Shown piece after piece: positions 24,819 through 35,646 of a stretch of DNA of 64,000 bases. The stretch is from the NCBI GenBank assembly GCA_035771165.1, contig JAWNZC010000337.1, positions 6,156,001-6,220,000 on the forward strand, given 5' to 3'. The translations under genes and the position numbers were made by a program. Within the stretch, counting starts at the first letter, position 1. Every line of letters starts with the position of its first letter. This DNA is from Paragorgia papillata. Taxonomy: Eukaryota; Cnidaria; Anthozoa; Scleralcyonacea; Coralliidae. Below the pieces are notes generated by a model. It had not been told where the DNA came from. It worked only from the letters and a program-made list of their open reading frames with translations, and searched no databases.

Positions 24819-25091
24819 TCAGACTATTTCCCCCTGCATGAAGTAGGTTGATGATCCTCTTAATGAAGTAAAGGGAATAACCGTCGCAAAAAATGCAGTC
24901 GCAGAGTTGACGAGCCCCTTATTACATGGAGGTAATACGTCTGCTGAAAAGCCGGCTGCTAAGGAATAGAGTTCAGTAACAGATGTTGACTTGTGTATGG
25001 TTGTGTATGGAAATATTGTTTTAACGCATGCATAGACTATAAAAGCAAGTGTTCCAATTGCTATAAGCAGAAGGATATCCGTGAAATCCAT
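24819..25091 (-). CDS. Candidate short membrane protein ORF, function unknown
   Basis: About 90 residues starting MDFTD, then a hydrophobic stretch ILLLIAIGTLAFIVYACV (residues 5-23) that looks like a signal anchor or signal peptide. The rest (PYTTIHKSTSVTELYSL and on) is polar with some hydrophobic clusters. I recognise no family. An in-frame extension to a Met at 25133 exists, but the Met at 25091 places the hydrophobic segment at the N terminus. There are no repeats inside. It could be a first exon or chance. Confidence 0.25.
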   Translation of the reverse strand: MDFTDILLLIAIGTLAFIVYACVKTIFPYTTIHKSTSVTELYSLAAGFSADVLPPCNKGLVNSATAFFATVIPFTSLRGSSTYFMQGEIV

Positions 25092-25194
25092 ATCTGAAAG
25101 TTGTGCTGCACCGCGAGAGACTGAACGTGCCACTGTTTTTAACTCTTTGCCTACCGTATCGATCGTTCGATTTCGAACGAAGCAGACATTAGTA

Positions 25195-25248
25195 TATAGG
25201 CTCAGATTCCAGTCGTTGAGTTCTGTTCGCCCGGAATCTGAGCCTATA
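25195..25248. repeat. 16-bp perfect inverted repeat
   Basis: TATAGGCTCAGATTCC (25195-25210) and GGAATCTGAGCCTATA (25233-25248) with a 22-nt loop; likely a small foldback insertion. Downstream CAGACGATTTTACTTGTCAA at about 25275 is also found in variant form near 29210 and 43313. Confidence 0.8.
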
Positions 25249-25619
25249 ACTTTAGTATTTTATTCTATCTACGCCAGACGATTTTACTTGTCAAGTGGAG
25301 AGCCCTTGGCAGTAAAGGAGTTAAAGCTGGTAATAAATGCCAGAAGTGATCAAGAAATTGAAGAATATAGAGCGACCAGCTGGTTCCTTATTACCAAGTT
25401 GAAAGCGAGGGACGCTAGGGCACAAATGAAAACGGTTTAGATGATCGCTTTTCTGAATTACCGCGGAAGTGGTAACCTATACTTAGTTTATTCATGCATA
25501 AATTATCTTTGATGTGCTGCGGTTAATATATAGGTTACTATATTGCTTTAAAACTACGTCTAGATCTATTTTTTTGTTAAACAACGACAAATATCGTCTG
25601 TATCATGAATAAACTAAGC

Positions 25620-26585
25620 TTCGGGCCTCGGTAACAATAATATACCTATAGAATGCGGGCTCTTGTCTCTCGTCAGTCAAACAATTGTCACCACAAAATG
25701 GCGGATTTATAAGGGCGAAAGAAACTCGCCCCAGGACTTTTTAACAGTTAACACGGCCGCGGTTGGTGAGCATAGGTGGAGTGAACGATGGATGTATTTT
25801 AGCGCTGAATTTCTTTGTTTTTTGCACCTGCAGGAAACTTACTGGATTAGTGAATTTTATAAAGATAAAGGCATGTGAAGTGCAATATCCTTCACCAAAA
25901 CATTTCGAACATCAAACCAAATTAACTCTGGCTGTAGACACGCAGCGACGATAGCGGCCTTTTACGAATTAATGATTCCCACTTGCCAACCTGTGTCACA
26001 CTGTACAAGTGATTTATACTGAATATCGAGGAGACAGTTTTTCAAGATTAATCAAGGACACAGTTTTTATCTAATCGAATAGGGATTTCTGGCTTGTGAT
26101 TATAAGTATTGTAACTACTATGAACTTATCTTCATTATTTATTTTTAAGAACTATTATTCTGACAATATGCTATTACTTCACTTGTATAAAAACCTTTAG
26201 ATCTACTACTGTAATGACGGGGTATTCTCTAGATTAGCTTTGCTATTAGAATGCCCTGTACTTATCCTATTTATAATTAATGATATTTTATTTATATTTA
26301 TACGATTAATGTAAATGTGATGAGTACGATTATTAAAATTATCTTATCTTATTTTAAATTATCTTAAAATTATCTTAAATATAAAATATGTTTATGTGCC
26401 TGTTATATAAAGTACATCAGTGATCAGTCTTTTCGACATCATCTATTTATATTGACATCTTAAATATCCCAACTCCTTGCAAAATTCAAAATGGCGGATT
26501 TATAAGGGCAAAATAAAATTTCAATTGGACCTCTGTCACGTGACAGAGCACGCATTCTAGGTCTATTATTTCTACGCTCGGTAAC
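25620..26585. mobile_element. Non-autonomous DNA element with inverted ends
   Basis: ATAATATACCTATAGAATGC (25637) is the near-complement of GCATTCTAGGTCTATTATT (26552), with GGTAAC motifs outside each. CAAAATGGCGGATTTATAAG is present in direct orientation near both ends (25696 and 26488). No transposase. The flank GTAACCTATACTTA occurs on both sides (about 25470 and 26600). Confidence 0.5.
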
Positions 26586-26768
26586 TAACCTATACTTAAA
26601 AATTATGATATTCTTTAGAGATTGACTCGACGAAGAAAAATATTAATATTCTTTAACAATGCAATTGTAAATAATAAACTCACTCACACGTATCTTATAA
26701 TACTTATATAATATATACTTATATTTATAACATAGATGTAATATAACAGCGTTCCTGATTGTTATCGT

Positions 26769-26797
26769 GCGTGCTCCATAACTCGATGGAGCACGGC
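26769..26797. mobile_element. Isolated end of the 26878 MITE family
   Basis: CGTGCTCCATAACTCGATGG and AGCACG match the arms of the element 100 bp downstream; a solo palindromic fragment. Confidence 0.6.
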
Positions 26798-26877
26798 AAT
26801 TTCAAACGTAATGGGAAAGCTCACTTTTAATCCGCAAAATAAATATTGTTTTGTGCCTGATTCTCTGTTATAAATAA

Positions 26878-27024
26878 AATGGTTCATGGTTTGGCGTGCT
26901 CCATTGAGTTATGGATGCACTTGCATGGGAAGTTTCGAGAGCACTCAACGCTTTTAACGTATTCTCCCAACTTCCCAAGTGCATCCATAACTCGATGGAG
27001 CACGCCAAAACCATGAACCATTTC
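26878..27024. mobile_element. Palindromic MITE
   Basis: ATGGTTCATGGTTTGGCGTG at 26879 is mirrored by CACGCCAAAACCATGAACCA near 27001. Inner TTATGGATGCACTTGC/AAGTGCATCCATAA continue the arms, about 60 bp each. Confidence 0.85.
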
Positions 27025-27659
27025 TTAAATACTATACAATACTTATATATAAGTATTGGGGTTACCTGTTGTGCCTACCATTTTTACCTTTATGATTTAA
27101 TAAAGTGATTTAAACATTAAAGACTTCACAACTCGTGAATAAAAATCACACGTGGCTGCCCTATATGGCACCGTTCTAGAAAGCGCAACTAGGCTTCCTG
27201 CTGCGAGGGAGGCTGTGTGTGTAGTCTTTGTTGTACAAAGCTGTTCAAAACAATCTCCAAATTCCAACTTTACACTGAATTCCAATTACTTGTATTGGTA
27301 CTGTGCGGCATTGCATTCAGTACTAGCGTATGTTCTGGAAAAATGGCGACGGTCGGATTTCCGAGGACACTGGTATAAAAAGTGCCATAAATGGGGCTGG
27401 TTGTTCATGAAAGAAATGTTTAAATTTAACTATCATACCGGTTTAGGGTTAACTATGCGTGATTATACCAAGCCCTCTCTCCTTCGCAGAAGCTCTACGA
27501 CTTCCCCGAATTAAAAGAAGCCTCTACGGAGGAGCGAGTATCAAACCAGAAAAATCAGTCTTGACGGTTCTTTAGTCTTGACACACACCGTATTCACAAC
27601 AAATAGAACCAAACTACAGTCCATTACATTCATAACCACGCGTGACTATCTTGCTTAGT
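27025..27659. other. No gene recognised; old mobile DNA
   Basis: 27318-27395 resembles 24285-24365. The 27152-27514 plus frame has no domain and crosses this repeat. Confidence 0.35.
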
Positions 27660-27870
27660 AGAAATACCACAATGGGTGGCACAAGCTGTTGGCGTGTTGC
27701 CTCTCACCGCTGAAGTTAAGCCCGGTCGAATGGGGTTATATATAGTACTCGGATGGGTGACTAAGCTTCATGTGAGTGGAGTTGTTGGTTCTCTTGTGCC
27801 TCGAAGGTTTTTCACTGGGTTTTCTGGTTTTCCTCCTTCCACAAAATCAACATCATATGGTTTCCTCAGT
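27660..27870 (+). mobile_element. 5S-rRNA-derived SINE, plus strand, with head
   Basis: GAAGTTAAGCCCGG and TAGTACTCGGATGGGTGAC match the A-box and C-box parts of a 5S rRNA gene. They are followed by GGTTTTTCACTGGGTTTTCT and TTCCACAAAATCAACATC, the SINE body. The element ends early compared with the copies at 1074, 49357 and 56545. The head is interrupted by TATATATA. Confidence 0.85.
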
Positions 27871-28565
27871 TAATTCTACAAACTAGTTCTATATCAAGAG
27901 GTGAGGGCCTTAATAAATAGAGTCGTTTTTTATCATAAAATCCATAAATTATAGTGGCTAGCCCGGTAACCTGTCTTCCTCTAGCCACCGCCCACTTTAT
28001 TATCCAATTATTCCTCATATAATTTTTGTTTTTCTACTTGTAATATTACTTTCTAATTTAACATCGTCAAGTATTATATAATAAGTGTGAACAAAGTGAG
28101 TTGAAATGTTAAATAAACATGTTTTAACTGTGTCATTCGTTGTATCTTTTCAGTGGCAAAATTTAATTCTTATAATTTTATATTAATATATCAAAACAGA
28201 AGACTAAATTTCCGAGGATGGTGGAGAAGTAATATATCCAACACGAATGGGTGTTCTTCCTCCGATTTCTAAATACAGCCAAGCAGGTTGAAAATACAAT
28301 GCGAAGCCTCGACTGTATTTAGAGATATTTTAAGGGGACATACACTGACGAGTGCTGGATATTCCTTCTCAAATGAATCTATATTTAAAAAGAAGATCGA
28401 TGAAACCTTTAGGTTTTCTAAATTTGACCGTGACTTCCTCAAATTTCTAAATACGGATTAAATATTTCTTTCTTATTATTAATGAGTTTCAGAATGAGTT
28501 GTACTGTACTTGGTTTTTAGTTTGACTCCTCAAACAATTCAAAATTGTCTGATTTAGTGCTTCGA
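27871..28565. other. No gene recognised
   Basis: GATTTCTAAATAC recurs near 28265 and, as AATTTCTAAATAC, near 28442, suggesting decayed repeats. No coding signal. Confidence 0.35.
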
Positions 28566-28702
28566 TTGAGTACCGCATTGTTGTAAATAAATGCCGTGCT
28601 TATCGAGGGCGGCACTTCACATTATATTTAGCTCATATGCGGCGCCTATAATCACAGCGAGGTGCTTAATCAGGGAAAGTGCTTAATCGAGTAAATACGG
28701 TG
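28566..28702. mobile_element. MITE-like fragment with GAGTAxCGC / AGTAAATACGG ends
   Basis: Repeated GTGCTTAATC/GTGCTTATCG motifs between GAGTACCGCATT and CGAGTAAATACGGTG suggest a small DNA element. Family memory only, no target duplication seen. Confidence 0.4.
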
Positions 28703-28924
28703 ATTGTATATTGTGTTCCAACTGTATAACTGACTCTTTAATTGAACGAATTCAAATATAAAATTAAGAATCTAGATGTTCTCACTTCTCATATCGAATG
28801 ATGAGAACATTTGAATTATCGAAGCGCTCATTAATACGGGCATTTTATCTCATAGACAACACGAGAATAAAAGATAAAATTACAGAACAAACTGATATAA
28901 AGAATATAATTACAATGATAATTA

Positions 28925-29030
28925 CAGCATATATAAAGGTAAAATCAAACGAGGCCAGACAATTGAGACAAATAAATATTTCTATTTTACAGTAGCTGGC
29001 CTCATTTGATTTTATACCTTTATATATACA
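28925..29030. mobile_element. Foldback element
   Basis: TATATAAAGGTAAAATCAAA...CGAGGCCAG is mirrored by CTGGCCTCATTTGATTTTAT...ACCTTTATATATA with about 37 nt between the arms. Confidence 0.75.
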
Positions 29031-29152
29031 ACATGTTACTGAAGGACACTTTTACCATTCAGCTTACATATTAAATTACAGTGGTTGCATGCATATATGG
29101 CCTGTCGCAATTGTTATAAATATAACACTCAGGTACGATAAAACGCCATTAT

Positions 29153-29252
29153 AACCCTTTCACTGCTACGGGAGACTTTTCTTATTTTACTCTGACGAAA
29201 GATGATTTTACTCGTCAAATAGAGAAATCTAGCAGTGAAAAGGTTAATAAAC
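29153..29252. mobile_element. Possible piggyBac-type MITE
   Basis: AACCCTTTCACTGCT and AGCAGTGAAAAGGTTAA form inverted ends; TTAA lies at the right junction and TTAT at the left. Confidence 0.45.
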
Positions 29253-29286
29253 AAAGTTAGGAACAAAAACAAATTAACTAATTTCA

Positions 29287-29311
29287 ATATATATATATAT
29301 ATATATATATA
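29287..29311. repeat. (AT)n microsatellite
   Basis: AT dinucleotide run at one edge of a Penelope-type tail. Confidence 0.95.
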
Positions 29312-29450
29312 TAAGTGAGTTTTGGTTCACGAAATGTTAGAGAGTGCTCAATACCATATATAGATAGAGCAAAATACAAAGTATGAAGTATAGTTTTACC
29401 TTAAAGTCTTCGCTACCAGAGGTTCCACCCTAAACGGGATCATCAGGCGA
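29312..29450 (-). mobile_element. Penelope-type tail, minus strand, related to the 59.3-kb element
   Basis: On the minus strand GCTCTATCTATATATGGTATTGAGCACT and ACATTTCGTGAAC match 59400-59450 of the Zn-finger/GIY-YIG Penelope element. Its end is a hammerhead-like motif at 29409-29450: CTGATGA, stem II CCC/GGG, ACC/GGT stem III with loop TCT, and CGC/GCG stem I. The catalytic GAAA reads GGAA, so cleavage is probably lost. Confidence 0.6.
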
Positions 29451-29451
29451 T

Positions 29452-29479
<28 letters not shown>
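29451..29479. repeat. (AT)n microsatellite
   Basis: AT run at the other edge of the Penelope-type tail. Confidence 0.95.
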
Positions 29480-29482
<3 letters not shown>

Positions 29483-29659
29483 TCTGAACAAAACCAATAT
29501 GTGTGTATATACATGTGTATATGTATTTTGTTAAACTGCTGTTGAAAGAAGCTTTTGTATTATATAATACAGGTAAAATAGTGTCCCACAGATCTGTTGT
29601 ATGATGAAAAAAGCTCCTGTCCGTAACTTTTTGATATCAAATATATATATATATATATC

Positions 29660-30560
29660 ATGAAAAATTATTTAAAACAAATCAACGATTCGGGGCTCAG
29701 CCCCTTTGTCAAGGTAACTTCGAGTTCGGGTAGATATGGTGTATATTGCTACTCTGGTTTAAGGTGTAAACCAGTCAAATTCTTTATCATAAATCACAAC
29801 TTTTGTGGATATCTGTTAAACAATAAAATAAGATGAAAAAAGAAACTATATGGGGTCGCCACATAGAGTCGGTATCTCAAAAGGATAAAATATCTCTGAA
29901 AGGTATTTCAAATGATGAAGACACTGAAACTTTGTGTCGAAACGCGGTTGGGTCTCTCTTTTGACTATAGTTTTCTATTCTGGTCAAGAAATCTATCTCA
30001 CTCTTTGGAAATCATTCCTTTTGGATTCTTACTCTTTCATTATTCCGTATTTGAAATATGTTTCAGAGATATTTTATTTTAAAGTTTCTTTCCTGTTGAT
30101 TCAACTTCGGGAAGATACCCACGGTAAGTGGTGACCCCATTTTTCTATAATTATATTTTCGGAGAGATACCCACGCTAAGTGGTGAAACCATATTTTTAA
30201 AGTTACTATTATTTAATTGTATAATGGTAACTATAATATTATTATAGTTACTATTATACAATTTCGGGGAGACCCCATATTTTTATATTTTATATTTACA
30301 CTTATTTAGTATCGGCGAGATATCCACATTGAGTGGTGACCTCATTTTTCTATTATTATAGTTTCGGGGAGATACCATGCACTTTATGTGCATGGTGACC
30401 CCATGCACATAGTTTATTTTTTCATCTTATTTTATTTTATTTCTAAGAGATATCCACAAAAGTTGTGGTAACCTCAGTTTATGATAAAGAACTTGAAAAT
30501 AACTTGACTGGTTTACACTTTAAACCAGAGTAGCAATATACATTCGATAGTTCGGCTTTA
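29660..30560. mobile_element. Foldback Penelope-type terminal block with a hairpin array
   Basis: GTATATTGCTACTCTGGTTT at about 29732 is the complement of AAACCAGAGTAGCAATATAC at about 30523. CACAACTTTTGTGGATATCT at about 29798 mirrors AGATATCCACAAAAGTTGTG at about 30448. Between the arms, a motif GGGGAGATACC, a variable hairpin, then GGTGACCCC recurs (about 30107, 30165, 30314, 30365, and minus strand at about 29850-29875). A hammerhead-like stretch (TGATGA at about 29913, GTGTCGAAAC) lies inside. No protein is encoded. Confidence 0.6.
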
Positions 30561-30649
30561 TAAAATGTACATAAATTGACAAAATTATATAAAGTAAATT
30601 ATTATTATATTAAAATTCAAGAATTGAGTGTTAGTGATGATTATATATA

Positions 30650-30929
30650 TATATTTCTAAAATTCATTAATAATTCATGAGGAAAACACAAAGAAAAATC
30701 ATGAGCGTATCGGATCTATATATGTGATATAGACTCGCTCTAAGTTTCTCGCTGGTTTTTAACGGCTGAGATAAGCTTAATTTTCAAAATTACTACGCCA
30801 ATGAACGTATGAAGTGATTCTTTTTAGAAGCCATTTAAAAACCTTGCAGTACGGGCTTTATCGGCTCTAAAACACTCGGCTATCGCCTCGTGTTTTATAT
30901 CCGATAAAGCCCTCCTGCGCGGTTTATAA
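30650..30929 (+). repeat. Left arm of a 280-bp inverted pair
   Basis: Nearly identical in reverse complement to 34388-34664. The arm holds its own palindrome (GGGCTTTATCGG and CCGATAAAGCCC around 30862-30911) with AAACACTCGGCTATCGCCTC inside. Confidence 0.85.
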
Positions 30930-30941
30930 ATATTACATATA

Positions 30942-31111
30942 TATATATATTATATTATATATATATATTTATAAAATAGGTTGCGTCTTACGCACACTGT
31001 GATTGGTCAATTACCGTGTTTATATCTGGCTATGTAAACACGGTTGTGATGTCACGGCACATCTTTTAGCCTTATTTCATAAAAGAAATAGAAAATGGAT
31101 GCCCTGTGTTT
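30942..31111. other. AT run and unassigned DNA
   Basis: A TATATA palindromic stretch (30942-30970) followed by unassigned sequence containing AAACACGG/CCGTGTTT inverted motifs at about 31015-31043. Confidence 0.4.
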
Positions 31112-31243
31112 ATATAACCTGATGCAAACACTCGAGTGAGTTGGGAGAATTCGAAAGTACTTATGTAAACCCTCGCCTACGACTCGGGTTCACATAAACT
31201 TTCGAATTCTCCCAACTCACTCTCGTGTTTGCATCAGGCTATA
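31112..31243. mobile_element. Palindromic MITE
   Basis: CTGATGCAAACACTCGAGTG and CACTCTCGTGTTTGCATCAG flank GAGTTGGGAGAATTCGAAAG and its complement, giving arms of about 55 bp. Centre CCTCGCCTACGACTCGGG. Confidence 0.85.
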
Positions 31244-31325
31244 ACTTTTTTTTTAACTTTTTTTTTCTCTTTTTTTTTCTCCTTTTTTTTTTTTAAGTTT
31301 TCTTTTTAATTTTTTCTTTTTTTCA
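31244..31325. repeat. Poly-T-rich tract
   Basis: Runs of 8-10 T separated by single C or A bases; directly follows the palindromic element. Confidence 0.9.
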
Positions 31326-31539
31326 TATATATATATTACCGCTTCTCAACTTGTTTGGGGGAAAATGTCAATTGGGGCGATAGTCCTGTTTTTCTCCCAG
31401 CCACTATGTTACTTGTTGTATTCATGTGATGTAATGTTGTGGCAAAGCAAATAAATAAATAAACACGGGCGGCCATTTTCTATTTCTTAAATATATTAAA
31501 ATTTTTATATATATATTAAAATTATATATATATATACTA

Positions 31540-33645
31540 AGATTAAAATTCTAAATTCAAACAAACCGACATGGATAAAGAATGATTTACTTCATGCTAT
31601 TAAGCGAAAGAGAACATTATGGCGCAAATTTAGAAGAAGTAAAGATCCCAAACTATTCGAAAAGTTCCGAAAGGAAAGGCAGAGAATAAAAAATTGGGTC
31701 CGAGCAGAAAGAAATTCATATCTTACTCAAATTGCAAATGAGATAAATTCAAATCCTAAGAGATTTTGGTCGTTTTTCTCCTTCAAGAACAAAAGAAAAT
31801 CAATTCCAGCTGCTGTTACCTATAAAAATGTCACTATAACGGAAAATAAATCCAAAGCTGAAGCTTTTAATCATTTTTTTCAATCTGTTTTTAAAGATCA
31901 TTCTTGTTGTGAGGCTTCTGATGAACATTTCGATGAAATGACTACTGATTGTCTTGAGATTATACAAACTTCAGTTGACGAGATTATTAATTTATTGACT
32001 GCACTTGATTGCAGTAAAGCGTCTGGACCAGATAACATTCCCACGAGAGTCCTTAAAGAATGTGCAATTTCATTAGCACCATCAATTACAGCATTTATAA
32101 ACTGTTCTTTACAAAACGGTTTATGTTTATCCGCGTGGAAAAAAGCAAACATCTCTCCCATTTATAAGAAAAACAAACGAGAGGAAGTTGTTAATTATCG
32201 TCAAATTTCCCTCTTACCAATTGTCTCAAAGATACAAGAAAAGTGTGTTGCCCTTCGTTTTATCCAACATATTTGTGATTTTATTCAGAAATCTCAACAT
32301 GGCTTTCAGAAAGGGTTACCTTGTGCTACCCAATTGTTACAGGTTTTACATGAAATCGGTGCAACACTTGATAAGGGAGCGGAAACTGATGTGATTTTGC
32401 GAAAGCTTTTGACTCGATATGCCATCAGCGTTTACTGATCAAGATTAAATCTTTTGGTATTCGCGGTGCACTGTTAAAGTGGTTTGAAAATTATTTACTC
32501 GGGAGAAAACAAAGGGTTGTTATAAATGGAGAAAGTTCACAAGGCTCGATTCTTGGGCCGATATTGTTTATAGTGTTTTTATAAAACGATATGAGGGATG
32601 TTATAAATCATTGTAAATTAGTGATGTTTGCTGACGATTCAAAGTGTTTTAAAGCCGTTGGCAAAATCAGCGACAGCGTAGCCCTACAGGACGATTTAAA
32701 TGCCCTAACCAGTTGGTCGAAAACAAACGAACTATATTTCCAGTCATCTAAATGTAAAAATCTTCGTGTTAGTCGAAAAAAGCGTAAATTAAACTGTACT
32801 TATAATGTTGATGGTGTGAATATCGATTTGGTAAATTCGGAGAAAGATCTTGGAGTTATGGTTACAAGTGATCTTACGTGGAATGAACATATAAAGATGA
32901 TATTGGCTAAAGCAAACAAAATGTTAGCTTTCTTAAAACGTAAATGTGCGAAGGATTTAAAACCAGATATACTTAAACCATTGTATATGTCACTGGTTAG
33001 ATCAAACCTATCTTATTGTTCTCAAGTTTGGGCTCCTCAATCATCTACCAATCAGCTGATTCTGGTGGAAAGCATACAGCGACGAGCTACCAAATATATG
33101 TGTAAACGGTCGGAGCCTTCTTATAAAGAACGTTTAATTTATTTAAAGTTATTGCCTATAAATTATTGGTTAGAATTGTTAGATCTTGTTTTTTTTTTAA
33201 ATGTAAATTAGGCCTAATTTTGATGAATTTAGATGATTACTTATATTATTGTAATACTCGTACTCGTCGAGCTAAAACTGCATGGTTTAGCTTTAAACGT
33301 TAAACACGGTAAAACATCACTTTATCGTGATTCATACTTTAATAGAATAATCCATTTGTGGAATGCTATCCCCAGCACTATTCAAACTTGTGAGACAATT
33401 TCAAGTTTTAAAAAGCAACTTAAGGCTTTTTATGTTGAAAGACTAAATTCGTTATTTGATGGGGACAATATTCGTACTAATATAAACTTGTCTGTCCTAA
33501 ATGTCGTCGTATAAATGTTATGTCTGTTTGTTCTTGCTAATTATACATTTTGTGTAATATAATGTTATTATTATCATGTATTAGGTTATTTTATTTTTAT
33601 TTTGAGTGATGATCAGGTGTACTATCTAATGGACCTCGTGTCCTT
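31540..33645 (+). pseudogene. Dead non-LTR retrotransposon (jockey/CR1-like), 5'-truncated
   Basis: Encodes the reverse transcriptase that copies LINE RNA at a nicked target. An open frame from about 31548 to 32438 starts in the linker after the missing endonuclease (KRKRTLWRKFRRSKDP), then SGPDNIPTRVLKE and NYRQISLLPIVSK. A frameshift near 32390 precedes motif A, DFAKAFDS (32393), in another frame. Motif B reads SQGSILGP, and the frame then holds a stop (TAA, about 32582) in the segment that normally reads INDM. Motif C is FADDSK (about 32632). The C-terminal domain (LGVMVTSDLTWNEHI, SYCSQVWAP) runs to 33211, then two more frame changes lead to NRIIHLWNAIPSTIQ and the end at 33514. At least three frameshifts and one stop mean it is inactive. 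The tail runs to A/T-rich simple sequence at 33645. Confidence 0.92.
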
Positions 33646-33660
33646 TTTTAAATTAAAAAA

Positions 33661-33684
33661 AAATAAATATATATATATATATAT
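33661..33684. repeat. (AT)n microsatellite after the LINE tail
   Basis: AT run directly following the A-rich end of the LINE. Confidence 0.9.
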
Positions 33685-33688
33685 AATT

Positions 33689-33775
33689 AACAATTATACC
33701 ATGAGCTCGAGTCGTATATGAGCTCATATACGACGAGAGCGAATGGTAAAATTGTTTTATTATATAGCGAAAACA
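33689..33775. mobile_element. Short palindromic MITE
   Basis: ACAATTATACCATGAGCTCG and CGAATGGTAAAATTGT bracket the palindrome GTCGTATATGAGCTCATATACGAC. Related to 1595-1735. Confidence 0.65.
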
Positions 33776-34201
33776 TTTATAAAAATAAAGAAAAACTTTT
33801 AATTCATAACGGAAATGAATCGCTTGAAAAAACTCGAAATTCCGCCACTCATATTTCCGCCATGCGCATTCGCCTTCACGTAGCAAGGCTTTCCCTTGAG
33901 TAAACCGACTATGTGTTTGAGAGCTCTTAGAGTTTAAAAAAGCGTTAGAAACATCGTATATAACGACTTAAATAGCTCAGGAAATGTGTTATTTGTTGAC
34001 TGTTAGTTTTCACTCAGTTCAGTATTTTCGCTTCTGCAGTTTAGAATTAACAGTAACAGGCAGTTTTATCTGTAGTAAACTGACTGAAAAACTCATGCCA
34101 CCATCTTGTTTTTTATTACTAATGATATATGAGCTGATATACTGCTAGTAGCAGAACCAATGAGATTGCAGAACAGCTCATATATAGTGAGTAGCTATAT
34201 A
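33776..34201. other. No gene recognised
   Basis: Contains an inverted pair TATATGAGCTG/CAGCTCATATA at 34126-34182. Otherwise nothing supported. Confidence 0.4.
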
Positions 34202-34387
<186 letters not shown>

Positions 34388-34664
34388 TATAAACCGCGCA
34401 GGAGGGTTTATCGGATATAAAACACGAGGCGATAGCCGAGTGTTTTAGAGCCGATAAAGCCCGTACTGCAAGGTTTTTAAATGGCTTCTAAAAAGAATCA
34501 CTTCATACGTTCATTGGCGTAGTAATTTTGAAAATTAAGCTTATCTCAGCCGTTAAAAACCAACGAGAAACTTAGAGCGAGTCTATATCACATATATAGA
34601 TCCGATACGCTCATGATTTTTCTTTGTGTTTTCCTCATGAATTATTAATGAATTTTAGAAATAT
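34388..34664 (-). repeat. Right arm of the 280-bp inverted pair
   Basis: Reverse complement of 30650-30929, differing at only a few positions. The inner edge ATAAACCGCGCAGG abuts the GATA array. Confidence 0.85.
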
Positions 34665-34747
34665 TACTTATAAAACTCATTAATGATTCATGAGGAAAAT
34701 TCAAAAGAAATTAAGGGTTAATCAATGTCTGTTTACCCCGATACAGA

Positions 34748-34832
34748 ACTGATATCAGTGTCTGTAAATGTGACACAGAACTGTTTAACAAAACATCAGT
34801 TCTGTATCACATTTACAGACACTGATATCAGT
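34748..34832. repeat. 36-bp-arm inverted repeat
   Basis: ACTGATATCAGTGTCTGTAA and TTACAGACACTGATATCAGT are outer parts of arms that meet at CAGAACTG/CAGTTCTG with a 13-nt loop. Compact hairpin, function unknown. Confidence 0.85.
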
Positions 34833-34865
34833 CTGTAGCAAGTCTACAGACACATTGCATTCAAC

Positions 34866-34877
34866 TATCTCAGAACG
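34866..34877. repeat. Target-site duplication, left copy
   Basis: TATCTCAGAACG, repeated at 36626-36637, brackets the Penelope-like element. Confidence 0.75.
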
Positions 34878-35237
34878 TATTAAAGTTTGAAACGTTGTCT
34901 GATCAAAGATATTTATTTCTAACAAGCTTTCGGCTGCCAGTCTGCAGCCTTCGGCGGGTGAACACTAATGAGATAAAAAATTACTCTTACGGTTGATGAT
35001 TACACACTACGCCTACAGCTACGGTTTACAATTACATTACAGTGACAACACAGAGATAAATAGTTCCGCCTACATATAACACTATACTCTACTTTTTAAG
35101 TAAAAACCGGTATTGTTCTGGCAAATGTTTTGCATTATTATCTGCATTGGTGGTGGTTGCAGTATGCCGCCATGATTCTAATGTTCCTCTGTGGCGATAG
35201 TTTGCCCTGTCAATAACTTTGCTGCCATAAACGACTC

Positions 35238-35528
35238 TTGAAACCATACGACATTAAGGTTACAACAAAACCTCTACGCACGCTTCAACAAATGCTGCCT
35301 TCACCCAAAGACCGACCATCCGAAGAAAAACAAACGAACGTTGTCTACCAAATCAATTGCGCAGATTGCTCGTGGAGCTACATTGGAGAGACAGGCAGAG
35401 CTTTGGTGACGAGGAAAAAAGAACATATGAGAAATGTTGAAAAATACAAAGCCGGTTCAAACATAGCAAAACATGCTTGGATTAACGACCACGCAATTGA
35501 CTTTAAAAACAGCAAAGTTATTGACTAG
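35238..35528 (+). pseudogene. GIY-YIG endonuclease fragment of a Penelope-like element
   Basis: GIY-YIG endonucleases of Penelope-like elements nick DNA to prime reverse transcription. About 96 residues: a linker (LRTLQQMLPSPKDRPSEE), then VVYQINCADCSWSYIGETGR with paired cysteines and the YIG strand, then the catalytic arginine/histidine helix RKKEHMRN, and AKHAWINDH. The frame opens upstream at about 35228 and stops at 35526-35528 within the start of the terminal repeat. Domain intact, but its reverse transcriptase partner is gone, so it cannot work alone. Confidence 0.88.
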
Positions 35529-35646
35529 GCAAACTATCGCCACAGAGGAACATTAGAATCATGGCATACTGCAACCACCACCAATGCAGATAATAATGCA
35601 AAACAATTGCCAGAACAATACCGGTTTTTACTTAAAAAGTAGAGTA

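Noticed and set aside
27660..27790. Functional 5S rRNA gene
   Set aside because: Only internal promoter parts match, with an AT insertion, and it continues directly into the SINE body.
29934..30134. 66-residue plus frame
   Set aside because: Lies within the foldback block and ends in a hairpin-array unit; no domain.
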